This document shows positions 45,503 through 56,700 of a stretch of 64,000 nucleotides of DNA, piece after piece. A program made the position numbers and the translations under genes. Under the pieces are notes generated by a model. The model made no database searches. It was not told where the DNA came from and was given only the letters and a program-made list of their open reading frames with translations. Position 1 is the first letter of the stretch, and every line of letters begins with the position of its first letter. Source of the DNA: Pinus tabuliformis (Eukaryota > Streptophyta > Pinopsida > Pinales > Pinaceae); assembly GCA_031772625.1 (NCBI GenBank), contig CM062810.1:872421650-872485649 (forward strand), in the 5' to 3' direction.

Positions 45503-46557
45503 TGTCACACGGAATAAGTCGATCTTGCGGACAAGATAGACCTTCCTAGAATCTAAAGAAGACCTAATGACAAGCAAACCAACCAGACACTATCTTTCTC
45601 TAAATATGCTTTTGTAAACAATGGAAAACAAGTGTTTTTAGGGCCTACCTTAGGTCCAACGCAAGTTTGTGGATGCCCTCGTTCCTTTGATCCAAATGAG
45701 CTCCTTTGTCGCGAATCTGCAAACACAAACAAGGCAAACAAATTAAATAGCACCTGAAAAGCCAATTGCATAAAACATATTTAACATGAAAGTCAAGGAG
45801 TCCATGAAACAAATAACATGAGATACTTGTTGAGAAAAATGAGTTTGATTGTATTAATTCAAAAGAAGAAGAACTTTACAACCTTTGCCTTGACGTTGTA
45901 CAAGCTCCTCCCAGGGTCCAGCAAGAAGTCTCCTCTACTTTGACAAGTTTCAATCACTCCCTAATGAAGCCAAAAAGGTATGTGATCTCTCCTCTTAAGC
46001 TCAACTAGGAAGTCTTGATTTCACCAGCATTTACCCTCAAAAATGTTCAGCTTCTAACCTCCTTAGCAACTAGCCCAATGCCTGTATTTATAGTGCAATG
46101 GAGGGAGGTTACTAGGTCCTCCTTCAAAGGGATAAAGCCCTCCTTCAAAGGGATAGCTCCTCTCATCAAGGGATTAGCTCCTTCTCTTTTGGGATGCATG
46201 AACCACCTCAGAGCGAACAATCCACGTCAAAATTCCTTCTAGAAACCTCTAGAATTAACCCAAAGTGAGTTTTTTAAGATAAAACTTGTGCCTTTTGACT
46301 TTCACAGGGGTCCGCACCCACACCGTTAGGGACAGAGCGGGCAGGTCCGCAGTTTTTGTAAACAAAAGGTGCGGGACCGCAGGTGACAGTGAGAGAAAGT
46401 GCGGAACCAGAGTTTTATTGATTTTCAATGTCTTTCTCCCATTTTTAAAGCTTGACTTGAAGAGCTGAGGTCTGAGACTTGCTTAGGAGGACAGTACAAG
46501 TGATGATAGACCCATACTGACTGCAAATAATCATGGTGACGATATTTTTGTGTAACA
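45503..46557 (-). repeat. B 3' LTR
   Basis: The LTR is 1055 bp, with plus-strand borders TGTCACACGG and GTGTAACA. A TATA box (TATAAATA, minus) at 46085-46092 has the same offset as in the other LTR. A cluster of GTCCGCAC and GTGCGG words lies at about 46308-46408. Confidence 0.97.
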
Positions 46558-48780
46558 GATTGCCCCCTAAAGTGCGAAGTCTGTAGTAGATGAGGATTTC
46601 ATTGATCATTTAGGAAGAGTGAAGTACTTTATCATTTTGAGGATCATCTTGTGGAGAGCCCAGTTGGAACCTGTAAAAACATTCAATGCAAGATATATAT
46701 ATGAGATCATATCATCGCTGAGGTAGGCATTCCCATACTCAGATCAAAACTGACTAGAAAAACTAACTACTGCTCTGATATAGGAATGATCTTGTAAAAC
46801 ATCACAAGTATAGACTCATGTGGACACAGTATGGACGCAGCCATATGTTTATGAATAGTCCATTATATAATGAATACAAAATTCCTCGCAGCCTGGATCG
46901 TGGAAACTAAATCCAGGGTATTCATTTCTACTTCCCGAAACAGTACGATTCTATCCATGCGAATGAATGTGTTGATGTCGAACATGGTAGAAACCACTTG
47001 ATTACTAGTCAATGATGTAAATTGTTAACAAGTGTGAGAGAAACCACCAGTGATGTCAATGGCTCTCAAAGTACCCAGTACAATCCATGAGATGCGAATA
47101 AATGTGTTGATGTCGAACATGTCACGGAATCCTTTGATCGAAGGTTAATGATGCAACCTGTCATCAAAGGCGAGAAACCTGCCATTGAGGCATGCAGATC
47201 TCAAGGTACTGACAATTTCTAGATCATCTTTCTAGATAATGAGCTGAAGTCGATAGAAAGTGATCCGTCGTAGGCAAGCCCACAAGACGAAATCATAGAT
47301 CAAGTTGAAGAAATTTAGTTGCAAGAACTGACTCAGGGATGGTCAAGATGGATGACAGATATTTGCGGATGAATGGCTTATTGGTAGTGACCTCTTGAAC
47401 ACATAACGACACGACAGATGGTTTGGTGACAATTGACCCAAAGTTAATACCCAGAAACTGGCTGAAGACTTTCAATGTGGTTTGATCAACTGTTAGGCAA
47501 AGGATTTCCCAACCCAAATGAATAAAAGTGTTGTGTTCAAGAGTGGTTACAAAGTATGACAAACAGGCTCATTTTTCTCTCTTTTCCCCCACCATTTCTG
47601 GCAAGTACCTCTTTATTTTTGACAAGCTTGAGGAGGATAACATTTGCTTGATTATAAGCTCATCCTTCGGATGAGTCCAACTTAGTTTAAATTCAAACCC
47701 TAAGAAGGAGTGGTTCGTTCCTGTTTGTAATTGAACAGGTCCTTTATTGTGAAATTTTAACGAGTCCAGTATGGGAGAAACTCGACGTTTTTCAATTTTA
47801 GAGAGTCTGAAAAAACTTAAGAAGACTCCAGGGTTGACCTTTTTCGTAAATTTGTGTCTCCCAAGCCCGAAAAAGTATAAAATAATACTTGAGATAACCG
47901 CTTGATCTTTTACGACCAAGGAGTACTTTTCTTATTAGTGCCCTTGATCCGAAAAAGTAAAAAAGCGATCAACGACACGTCGTTTTATAACCGATATCGA
48001 ATTTTAAAACGACAAAAATCCGGCAATCTTTTCATGTTTTTACGGTCGGAAAAGAGCTGTAAGTGGACCGTCTTTTAATTCCGTTTTAACGAGTTTAAAA
48101 GAAGAACTCGGCGATCTTTTCATGTTTCAGGAGTCAGAGAAGAGCTTAAAGGTGACTCTAAATGTTTTTTCGTCGAAAATGATAGAATTCGCCTGAATAA
48201 TCCGTTATCCTGAACAAAAATGCAAACATTACTCATACCTGTTTGAAATGGATAAAAATGTTGCAAAAATACCTTTCCAAAGTGAAACATAAACAAATTT
48301 GCAATTTATTTACTCAAAAAACTTTTAAAAAGGGCCTTCGTCAATTCATTTTTACCGTTTGAGTTTTGGGTGAGAAAATAGTGCTCTTGCTCAGAAAACG
48401 TCCCGTGAAGATTGCGGAAAATCCAACCGTCGGAATCGAACGCCGTCTTCTCCAGGTAATCCACATCATCCTACTCTTCATTTTTGACCATTTCAGTTTT
48501 TGTTTTAGTCATTTATTTCATTTTTTGGGAGGGTTTTTAGGCATAAAACCCGCGCGCGGGGGCCCGCAGGTTTACCACTGCTGGCGTGCGGACCCTGACT
48601 TTTTCTCCATTGGGAAAAAGCTTGGGGTCCGCACCTTCCATGTAGACAAAGTGCGGTACCATGCACTGTGTCTAACCTGGAGGGTGCGGTCCCCGTCGCA
48701 AGGGTTTTTAACCCAAAAATTCTCAAAAATGGACCAATCAAAATAATTTCTAGCAATTTAATTTATCCTTATGTTTGATG
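46558..48780. other. B: noncoding block between 3' LTR and antisense ORF
   Basis: About 2.2 kb without a convincing gene. The polypurine tract of B (GATTGCCCCCTAAAG on the plus strand) is at the left edge. A roughly 32-bp block with TGTTGATGTCGAACATG occurs at about 46960 and again at about 47097. The hairpin array is at 47787-48142 and the GC-motif cluster at about 48545-48705. The right edge has TGTTTGATGCAG, a splice-acceptor-like end just before the antisense ORF. Matches in order with 28607-30819 of A show that the block is a constant part of these elements. A 126-codon ORF at 48366-48746 covers the GC cluster and is not supported by A. Confidence 0.6.
47787..48142. other. B: array of six hairpins
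   Basis: H1 pairs 47787-47794 with 47808-47816 (GTTTTTCA, one bulge). H2 pairs 47839-47846 with 47868-47875 (CTTTTTCG, perfect). H3 pairs 47924-47931 with 47951-47959 (TACTTTTC, one bulge). H4 pairs 48027-48033 with 48049-48055 (TCTTTTC, perfect). An extra one pairs 48072-48078 with 48095-48101 (CTTTTAA, perfect). H5 pairs 48116-48121 with 48137-48142 (one G-T pair). H1, H4 and H5 share a 13-nt loop core ending in GAGTC or GGTC. The order and loop types are those of A. Confidence 0.6.
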
Positions 48781-48793
48781 CAGAGAGTACATC

Positions 48794-50003
48794 ATGCTAG
48801 ATTGGCGTGAACAAGAGCATGAGGACATGGATGCTGCCGCATGGAATCATCAACCTTCACTTGATGCTTTGAGGGCGTGCGGCTTGTACAAATTCTGGGC
48901 CATTCCTGGCATGAGGGCTCAGGTGGATTTCTTACAGTGGTTGGTTGACAGATGGAGCATACAGGACCAGTGCTTCTTCATTGGCGACCACCAGCTCGAA
49001 ATCAAGTTGGCGGACATATATTTCTTGACTGGTTTGCCTAAGAGAGGCGAAGACTTGACTCTGTTTGGGGCTAGGGCAGGTGGCCAGTCTGTCGATAGCC
49101 TCCGGCTAGAGTACTGCAACAGCCAGGCTAGAGACAAAGGGATAGACATAAAGACCATATCCCGTCTTGAACTCATGGTGATTGCGTTTACTGTCACCAG
49201 ACTTTGCGGAGCTGCCACATTACATATTGTCACCGGATCCCAGATGCGTATGGCAGTTGATTGCTTCCGAGGCACCATCTTCAATTGGTGTGATGCCATG
49301 TTGGCCAATGTGAAAGGCCAACTGACCAGGGCCAAGAACGGATGACTAAAGACCTTTGGTTATGGGGCTTTGGTTGTGAGTTTTGGCCTGGAGAGGGTTC
49401 CTATGTTGATCCCGCAGCACCTTACTGTTGGAGCTGGGCTTCCTCGAGAGCCCAAACTGATGCGATGGGTCGTAGTTATGGCCCGTCACCCGGACGAGAG
49501 GACAGAGGTTGCTCGATTCAAAACTGAGTATTTCCAATGGATGGAAAACCAGGTCTTTTCTATTCAGGACTTCCCTTACGCTAGGATAGATTTTCGTGGT
49601 GAGCCAGACATGGCTCTTCCACCAGGAGAGCAGTGGGATGACTCAGGTAAAATCATTTTCAACATTTTTCCTATTTTAATTTTTTTATTATTTTTTCATC
49701 GTCTCAAAACTGATAGCAAAAGTTTCAAATGCAGATGTGGGTCCACAACGACCAGCCGCTCTCCAGCCTTACGGGAGGAAGCAACCAGTTGCACCCGTGC
49801 CAGCCCCACAAGACGAATCAGCAGAGGTTTTGGCTGAGTTGGAGGGTCATCTCGAGCGTTTGACAGGAGATATTCCGAAGACCACTATAGATGACATTCC
49901 TCGTCGACTTCAGCGCTATGTGATTGGGGTCCTGGGACCTTTTAGGAAGGTCCTTTGCAAGGTGGCCCGTGCAGTGGTTTCTTATAGAGATCATCACCAG
50001 TGA
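48794..50003 (+). pseudogene. B: antisense plant-mobile-domain ORF, two exons
   Basis: Exon 1 (about 48794-49646) starts MLDWREQEHEDMDAAAW and shows ALRACGLYKFWAIPGMRAQ, FFIGDHQLEIKLADIYFLTG and FNWCDAMLANVKGQL. An intron of about 90 bp follows, with GTAAAATC at about 49647 and AAATGCAG before 49736. Exon 2 (about 49736-50003) encodes a Pro-rich linker and a helical tail ending RAVVSYRDHHQ. The mix of conserved Trp/Gly and the FxIGDHxLEIKLADIYFLTGLP pattern fits the plant mobile domain. The ORF is convergent with the archaeal-type RNase H, whose end is about 220 bp away. Base composition is more GC-rich than the surrounding element. It has about one break. It is element-borne, not a host MAIN/MAIL gene, because A carries it at the same place. 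Confidence 0.75.
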
Positions 50004-50224
50004 TAGGATGATCGCCTATTGTGGGCACATGTGACATTTTTGTTTTTTGTACTTATCATTTTTGCCGATCATAAGGTGTTTTCCAACCTATGATCGAGGA
50101 CGATGTATTTTTTGACACACTCCTATATATATATCATTATTACAGGCTTATCTTGTAAATCATGTTATGGAATGGTTTTAAATTTACATGTATGATTGTT
50201 GCAAATGTCTATTTAACATTCAAG

Positions 50225-50660
50225 AAGCAATTGCATCTGCTAATGTATTTAAAGATCTTGGAATATGCTGATATTCAATATAATCAAATTCACGTTCCAA
50301 GAGATGCACTCTCAAAAATAATCTTAATAACACTGGATTTCTAATGGCATACACTCTATTAAGCTGTAATACAACGAGTTAAGAATCTAACCTCACTATC
50401 AAACTCCGAATCCCAAATGAAATAGATTCAGATAATAACTCAATCACTGCACTATACTTGGCAATGTTGTTCGTTGTTTGACCAAGGCTTACCCCATGCA
50501 TAGATACTAACTCGTCAGAGGGCGAATAGATAACCCAAGCTGCGGAAGAGATGTTCCGTGTATTACGACAAGCACCATCAGCGAAACCAATGTATGTTTG
50601 GAGAGGCATCGACATCTGCAATATCCAGAGTAAAACCAAGATAAGCATGAATAATGACGA
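50225..50660 (-). pseudogene. B: second, archaeal-type RNase H after integrase
   Basis: ATG 50615 follows GGATATTGCAG directly on the minus strand. The motifs IGFADGACR, TTNNIAKY and LIVRLDS, and a C-terminal LADA near 50228, are the landmarks of the four catalytic acids of archaeal/plant-type RNase H. Live Tat elements use such a domain next to their Gypsy RNase H in reverse transcription. Here it lies downstream of the integrase C-terminal part (50759-50995), separated by about 100 bp of noncoding sequence that ends in a splice-acceptor-like AG. Expression by splicing is therefore likely. About one break. Confidence 0.82.
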
Positions 50661-50758
50661 AAAAAAAAACACTCTCTAAGCTAAGCAAACTGTTTAAACT
50701 AAAACACACCAGCTAGAAAGAAAAACTATCCTAACTAAAAATCTCCATACCCATTCTT

Positions 50759-53700
50759 TTAAGCATAATACCTCTTCAAGTAAAGGCCATTTCTGGGTTT
50801 ACCCAAAGAGTCCCCGTCAAAGTCTACCAATTCATAGGCCCCTTTTGCTAGCTTTTGCTTGACAACATAGGGACCATGCCACATAGGAACGAATTTTCCA
50901 GCGCCTAATTTATCATTAGCTTGATCGTAAACTAAGACTAGATCTCCTTCCGAAAAGTTTCGAGGGGTCACATTTTGATCATACTGAGCTTTCATTCATT
51001 TTGCGTGAGTCTCGATTGCTAATGCAACATCACATCGATTCTGATCTAATTGAGGCAAGTATAACAAATGCTTTCCTCTTTGGAAGTGGCTGGAAGTAAC
51101 TCAATGGCCATTTGCAGTGACGGGATTTCGCATTCAATGGGTAACACAGCTTCCAAACCATAAACTAGTTGGAAAGGAGTGAACCCTGTTGATGTTTTTA
51201 CTGAAGTTCGGTATGCCGAAAGCACTGAAAATAGCATGTTGTGCCAATTTGACCGATGAATCCCAATGATTCGTCGGATCATGATAACTAAAACTTTGTT
51301 GATGGATTCAACCAGACCATTTTCTTGTGGATAATAAGGGGTTGAACTATTGTGACGTAAACCAAGCTGGCCTGTAAGTTTGGTCATCATAACGTTTTGA
51401 AAATGGCGCCCATGATCAGTGATTATTGCTTGTGGGACACCAAACCTAGCAATTATATGATTGAACATGAAAATTGCAGCTGTTTTGATGTCTGCCTCAA
51501 ATGTAGGCATCGCCTCGGCCCACTTGGTAAAATAATCTACCACAAGGATGATATACGCATGCCCCCCGACCGAGTGAGGGTTACATGTAATAAAATTGAT
51601 ACCCCATTTGGCAAAAGGACCAACGGAAATTATAGGGTGGAGAGGAGCAGGTAGAGCGCACATCTTTCGATAAAAAATTTGGCAGTTGTAGAATTTTCAG
51701 ACCACCGTAATACAATCTTTAAATAAAGACGGCCAGAAGTAGCCAGCGTGCAATATCTTTTGGGCTGTGGCAAACCCAAACATATGACCGCCACACGCTC
51801 CAGAGTGACAATCATTTAGAACCCTTTCAGCTTCCTCGTGAGTTAAGCAACTTCGAAAAATAGAGTTCGCCCCACGGCGATAAAGAGTATCTCCAATAAT
51901 CCTGAATTGTTGGGACTGGAATCGAATTTTTCGACGTTCTGACCTTGAAATTTCTGGCCGAAAGGATTGGGTCTGGAGATAAACGATGATATCCCCATAC
52001 CACGGATCTAAAGTTCTGATTAGAGACAAGGATTCGTCTGCAATGGGCTCCTCCGCCACAGTTTCCGTGTCAGCACGCGGGAAGTCACACATTAACTCCG
52101 CAAAAACTAAAGATTTCTTAGACTTGGATTTTTCGAATTCCAAGTCGAACTCCTGCAGGATAACAATCCATTTAGATTACTTGCCCCCTAGCAATTGCTT
52201 GGTCAAAATGTAGATCATAGGGTTGCAATCCGAAATTACTGTAGTTTTACGTAGTAAAATGTAGTGACGAAAATGTTGGACAGCTTGAACGGCTGCCAAT
52301 GCCAATTTCTCCACGTGAGTATTTTAGCTCAGTTGGATTTAAAGTTCGACTAAGGTAATATATCACATGTTCAGTTCCGAATTCATCTTCCTAAACTAAG
52401 ACCATTCCAATGGTGGAATGAGAGGCGGTGAGATACAAGAAGTAATCCTGGTTGTAGTTGGGAGGATGCAATAACGGTGCATGGGTCAACGCCTATTTGA
52501 GTGCATCAAAAGATTTCTGAGCTATCTCATCCCAATAGAATGGAGTATTCTGCTTCAACAACCGGGTAAAACCCTTTGTAACCTCGGCGTAGTTAGGAAT
52601 GAATTGTCGTAAAAAGTTTTCTTTCCCTTGCAAACTTTGGAGTTGGCGAAGACTCGAAGGAAGAGGCAATTTGATGATAGCTTCGACCTTCGAGGGATCA
52701 ACGCGAATGTGGGCTTTCGAAACTACGAACCCCAGCGATCGACCCATTTCTATACAAAAGACACATTTGTGTGGGTTCAAACGAATCCGATAATGCCTAC
52801 ACCTCATAAAGATTGCTCGTAAATGGACGAGGTGATCAGCTTGATGTAATGAATGAGCAGGCAAGTCATCGAGATAGGGTTGCACAATGTGCTTGATGTC
52901 ATGAAACGCATAAGACATCGCCCTTTGAAAAGTTGCTCCAGCATTCTTGAGCCCAAAAGGTAATTTGCAATAATCAAATGTCCCCCATGGACAAATGAAA
53001 GCCGTTTTTGGTTGATCGGTAGGTAGAATATTGATTTGATTGTATCCGGAAAAACCATCCATAAAGGAGAATATTTCGCTGCCGGCACAATCATCAATAA
53101 TTTGATCGATATAGGGAGTTGGGTAATTGTCCTTTGGACAGGCTCGATTAATGTCCCTATAATCGATGCATATTCTTATTGTTCCTTGCTTTTTGTTAAC
53201 CGAAACAATATTCGATACCCAATTCGTTAACGGGATCGGATAAATGAAACCTGCTTTCAATAATTTTTCAACTTCTGCTTTAATTGCAGCAGCTTTTCAT
53301 GGGTGAATCTGATGCAAACGCTGCTGGACGGGTTTAGTGTCCGAGTAAGTCTTGATCTCATGAACAACAATTGTGGGATCAATTCCTGGCATTTCCTCAT
53401 AGGACCAGGCAAACACGTCACAGAATTCTTGAAATAGGGCCTTATATAGTTGAATTTCGTCATCTGTACACGAGGCACCTATATGAATGTTCTCAACAAT
53501 TTCGGGCTTAACCGAAATGTCAATAGGAATAGTTCGAGAGATGTTTCCCAAATTTAACTCTGAATCGGGATGTTTCCCAAATTTAAATCTGAATCGGGAT
53601 GTTTCATTGGATTCTGAGGTTCCTTGACATATTCAGTTGTAAAAATTGATGAGAAATCATTTTCAAAACAATCATTCTCGGGTAAAAATGAAGATCTGTG

Positions 53701-56700
53701 ATGGAGATCTTCCCATAGTAAATCATCTACACATAGGATTTCGCGAATTTGCTCGTCAGAGTGAACAAGTTCAGAAAACATGATTAAATCCAAGTTTGAT
53801 GTGAAAAGTGATTCCTCACAGCCCACATTCATGAAGTCATTTTTGGTTGAAGATGGGTCGGCAAATGACTGCACGGCTTCATAAGCAATTTCATATGGAC
53901 TCAAAGGCATGGCATTACCAAATGAGTCTATCTCAGATTCAGAAGGAACGATCCAAGGAGCATCATAAACAATGGTGTCTGATGTAATCATATGAATGGT
54001 TGCAAATGAAGACGATGCCTTGATCGGAGGAAAAGGAAAAGTTCCCAGTAAACTGACATCTTTAACTAGTCCTACTCCAACATCTTTATATAGGATAGTC
54101 GTTTTACCGACATGCTGAATACTCTCAGAAGAGGCTGGGTCGGATGAAAAGTAAGCAAACTGGTTTATTGTTATGATCTTTCCATTATGTGGGAACTTTA
54201 TTACTCGAAAGACCGATGAAATGACCACTGTCATAGCGTAAGACCAACTTCGACCTAAGAGAAGGTTGTAAACTAGAGGGGCATCAACCACCTCCACATC
54301 TAGACTAACGGTTTTTCCTTCAACCCCTATAGGCAAATCCTATAGAATGCCAAAAGGATGAAACCCACGGCCATCAAAGGCCTTTAGAATCGTCGGGGAT
54401 TGATTTAGCGAAGGAGAACCAAGCGATCTCCAACACTATATCGACATAATACACGTTGAGGCTCCCTCATCAATTACAGTCCGATGAATAGGCCTGTTTT
54501 TGACTATCACTAGAATCTGGAAAGCCATTTGATGAGGAAAACACGGTGTACTATTTTCTAGATCGAAAATTATTAGGTTCGAGTCCTGAACATCAACAGC
54601 TCCTATAGCCGACAAAAGTAATTTACGTTGTGCTAGACATGATTGCAGCATTTCCAAAGCCGACATTGCTGAGGGTGAAACAGCTAAATCCTCAACAATG
54701 TTATAATTCTGAGCCGCTCTCGCATGTGGATTGAAAGCGGAATTTCAAAGTATACCCTTGGCGGACGGTTTGATTACCAAGTCTGGATTAGGTTTCTCGA
54801 TCTGTAGTGGATCGAAACCGGGAGCTGAGGTTGATGGATTAGAATGAGAAGATTCTGCTTCTTTACCATCAACAGGACTTTTACTACCATAATCTTGCGA
54901 CCGAGTCGCAATCCTAACATGGGACATCATCAGTATGGGTTCTTCATTGGCACTCGAGGATGAACCTATCATCTTACTGTCTTGAGTTGGAAAAGGATCC
55001 TTCAAAACAGCAAGAGTTTGGGAACCTTTGACAATCTTCACAACCTCTGCACGATGAGGGCAGTCTCTTGTAAAATGTTCATCGTCATAAATGAGACAAG
55101 GATAACGAGGTTTGCGCTTTTCATCATTGGATTCCGCCTTTTCAGGTTTCTCCTTTGAATTTTTGTCTGTTTTATTCTTCTTCTTTCCTTTCTTCTTCCC
55201 ACCGGATTTTGATTTGGCTGTAGATGACTCTACAACGTGAATATTGGCGGAGATCTCTGCAGAAGAATCTCCTGTTGGGGAATCAGGCAAGGTTATGATA
55301 GGAGAAGAATTCTTGGAAGATTTCTTCTTACTTTTAGTGTTAACCGTACCAATCATACCATCGACGGCATGAGATCCTGAAGGAGCTGCAGCGATTTGAT
55401 TTTTCTTGGGAAGATCGGGGATTTTTTTGTGTAACGTACCTGACTAAGTATAGACCAAGTCAAGGTACTGTGCTTGAGCAATCACTTGCTCCTCAGTAAC
55501 AACTCCGGCTTTAGCTACATCTTCAATGATCTTTGGCAACAAAGATTTTACAAACCACTCGGCCAAGATCTGATCCGGAATAAATACCTTCACTAAACAC
55601 CGTCGACGTCTCCACTCATGAATATGATCTGAAATGTAAGTGGATGTCGATTTCTTTAACGAAGTTAACAATTCCGTGCCATTGTCATATCAGATTGGAA
55701 ACTAAAAATGAGTTAAAAACGAGGTTGCTAACTGACTAAAATTATAAAAAGTGCCTCGCAGTAACTCAATGTACCACTTGGCCGCGAGACCAATTAGAGT
55801 GCACTGGAAAAGTCTAAGATGGATTTAATCATCTGAAATGGAGTTAGACGCACACCAGAGGTGGTAAGTCATCACATGGTTCGACAGGTCCTCTCCTAAT
55901 TTACCTTCGAACTTAGGAATGTCACTGGGCAACTTATTCGGCATTGGCGGCCAAAACGGAAGATAATTAATGGGATCGTTCGTTAGGCGTGACAAGTCAG
56001 GTAAGTCCAAAGTTGCGATAAACAGTAACTGCCGATTAGGATCCCTAAAACTCTAGGTCATAAGACCAGCCCCAGGAGGAGGATATCCAGGATAACTAGG
56101 AATAGGAATTGCGTTTGGGATATTGTATCCTCCCAGAAAACTAGGATTAACCGGACCGTACTAGGGTTGTTGAGGTTGTTGATAAGTGCACCCAGGGTAT
56201 GGTTGATACTGATAGACTGGCTGCTGCACAGCAGGACCGAATTGGTACTGTCCCTGGTACGGTTGATAAGTAAATTGTGGTTGACTTGTGACAACCGTAC
56301 TTAAACCAGGTTGTCCTACAGGCATCTGAACCAAAGTTTGAATCGTAGATCCAGATGGTGATAAAGATGTCTGAGGAGTGGATACAGGAATAGTAGAAAC
56401 CGGAGCTGTTGATACTCCAGAAGTAGGTGGGGTAGATTGAACAGATGTTGCGGCAGTTGTAGCAGTCGTTTGAGGCGGAGTACGAGGTGTACTAGGCCCA
56501 GGCTGAGAAACTACCGAAGGTACAGAAGTTTGAATGTTAGACTGGACTGGTTGCTGGGGTGAACCAGAAACTAAGGGTTGTCTAGTTTGAGATGACAACT
56601 GTACATTTGGCTGCAACACCTATTGAGTTTGCGATGGATCCCACACTATATTCATTCCGGGGTACTGACCCATAACTGGTTGAGAATACTGAGGACCATA

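Noticed and set aside
46015-46468. ORFs repeated at 60391-60844
   Set aside because: Both sets lie inside the LTRs of B. They are duplicated only because the LTRs are, and no protein family is matched.
48366-48746. 126-codon ORF upstream of the antisense ORF of B
   Set aside because: It covers the GC-rich motif cluster and a splice-acceptor-like end, and A has no counterpart.
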